8,202 nucleotides of DNA from Verrucomicrobiaceae bacterium (GTDB lineage Bacteria > Verrucomicrobiota > Verrucomicrobiia > Verrucomicrobiales > Verrucomicrobiaceae). Every line of letters starts with the position of its first letter. The stretch's first letter is position 1. Below are positions 7,260 to 8,202 of this stretch, piece by piece. The stretch covers positions 1-8,202 of the forward strand of contig CANHTV010000142.1 in the NCBI GenBank assembly GCA_947463285.1, written 5' to 3'. Both the position numbers and the translations under genes were made by a program. The notes beneath the pieces are model-generated. The model saw only the letters and a program-made list of their open reading frames with translations, searched no databases and was not told the origin of the DNA.

Positions 7260-8202
7260 CTACAACCGACGCAGCCCATCTTCTGTCATCGGATTCGGGA
7301 TGGCTTCGTCGATCTCGTCAATGCGGCGCAGGGTTTCGCCATCCAGCACCACTTCTGAGGCAAGCAGGCTTTCCTCCAACTGGGCCACAGTCGTGGCTCC
7401 GATGATGGTGGAGGCGACAAAGTCGTGCTGCTTGCTCCATGCGACCGCCAGAGTGGTGACACTCATGCCCAGATCAGCGGCGATGACTTTTAAGCGTGCC
7501 GTTGTTTCCAGGGTGCGTTCATTCACAAAGCGATTCGCCATGCGTTTTTGCCGTGGGCCACCGTTTTGCAGGTAGTCGGTGAAACGAGCCCCTAGTGGCC
7601 GTGCCCCTTCGTTGTATTTGCCGCAGAGTACACCGCCGCCAAGTGGCGAGTAGGGCAGGAGACTGATGTTTTCTTTCCTGCAAACCTGTGCCAGCTCGCT
7701 CTCACACCGGCGATTGATCAGAGAGAAGTTGTTTTGCACGGAGGCCATGCGTGCGAAGCCGTGTTTCTCAGCTTCCCAGAGGTTTTTCATCACGCCCCAG
7801 CAGGTTTCATTGCTGCTGCCCCAGGCGCGGATTTTGCCCTGATCGATCAGGTCTGTCAGAGCCCCGAGGGTTTCATCCTGAGCCATGCCATGGTCAGGCC
7901 AATGCGTCTGATAAAGGTCAATGTAGTCGGTCTGAAGACGGCGCAGACTGTCCTCACAGGCCTGGAAAATCTGCCGACGATCCAGCGCGGTGAAGCCGCC
8001 GCGAATGGGTGGGCGGAACCAGCCGTGACCGGGGCCAGTGACTTTGCTGGCAATGATGATTTCACCCCGAGTACGGCCTTTCAGCCACTTGCCGACGATC
8101 TGCTCCGTGACACCAAAAAGCTCCGCGCTCGGTGGCACCGGATACATTTCAGCCGTGTCAAAAAAGTCGATCCCCGCCTCGATGGCTCGATCCATCATGG
8201 CA
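7260..8202 (-). CDS. Tas-like NAD(P)H-dependent aldo/keto reductase (partial, N-terminus beyond right edge)
   Basis: About 313 codons are visible, ending in TAG at 7260-7262. The frame stays open to the right edge, and an internal ATG at 8198 is not the true start: by comparison with E. coli Tas (346 residues) about 35 N-terminal residues are missing. Counting from that Met, the aldo/keto reductase tetrad is visible as D14 and Y19 (FFDTAEMY), K52 (IIIASK) and H99 (YQTHW). The AEMYPVPP stretch is especially like E. coli Tas. LLPYSPLGGGVLCGKY and the C-terminal STIIGATTVAQLEE form the cofactor phosphate-binding part of the TIM barrel. The enzyme should reduce an aldehyde or ketone with NADPH in the cytoplasm; the substrate is unknown. 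It is convergent with aroC, with only 9 bp between the stop codons and no visible terminator hairpin. Confidence 0.9.
   Translation of the reverse strand, partial: AMMDRAIEAGIDFFDTAEMYPVPPSAELFGVTEQIVGKWLKGRTRGEIIIASKVTGPGHGWFRPPIRGGFTALDRRQIFQACEDSLRRLQTDYIDLYQTHWPDHGMAQDETLGALTDLIDQGKIRAWGSSNETCWGVMKNLWEAEKHGFARMASVQNNFSLINRRCESELAQVCRKENISLLPYSPLGGGVLCGKYNEGARPLGARFTDYLQNGGPRQKRMANRFVNERTLETTARLKVIAADLGMSVTTLAVAWSKQHDFVASTIIGATTVAQLEESLLASEVVLDGETLRRIDEIDEAIPNPMTEDGLRRL

Overview
This window looks like ordinary chromosomal sequence from a GC-rich, Gram-negative-type bacterium. The best guess is Verrucomicrobiota (Prosthecobacter/Verrucomicrobium-like) or a close PVC relative. The grounds are a Tat-exported Gfo/Idh/MocA oxidoreductase of the kind greatly expanded in that group, few strong Shine-Dalgarno sequences, and generally conserved housekeeping genes. 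There is no 16S rRNA or other decisive marker, so the taxonomy is an inference. No phage, insertion sequence, CRISPR array or obvious defence island is present.

Layout from left to right. (1) Positions 1-1025, minus strand: a two-gene unit of an EVE-domain protein followed, after only TGA-GTT, by an FkbM-type SAM methyltransferase that runs off the left edge. (2) Positions 1094-3037, plus strand: a RecQ-family DNA helicase, divergent from the EVE gene across a 68-bp spacer. Its architecture is unusual: two probable winged-helix modules lie before the zinc-binding cysteines, and a non-HRDC C-terminal tail follows them. (3) Positions 3142-4686, plus strand: a Tat-signal Gfo/Idh/MocA oxidoreductase with a clear intrinsic terminator. 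(4) Positions 4980-5055: tRNA-His(GTG) with encoded CCA, followed 81 bp later by rnc (RNase III, 5137-5880). (5) A 284-bp AT-richer spacer with small repeats and a possible promoter. (6) Positions 6165-7250, plus strand: aroC (chorismate synthase). (7) Positions 7260-8202, minus strand: a Tas-like aldo/keto reductase, convergent with aroC (9 bp between stop codons) and cut by the right edge.

Functionally the window is a mosaic: nucleic-acid maintenance (RecQ, possibly EVE), a periplasmic sugar-type oxidoreductase, translation and RNA processing (tRNA-His, RNase III), and aromatic amino-acid biosynthesis (AroC, with a Tas-like reductase beside it). No exotic undescribed system is evident. The points most worth a second look are the RecQ domain order, its near-leaderless start, the same-frame EVE/FkbM junction, the AroC/Tas neighbourhood, and the structured non-coding spacers around rnc.
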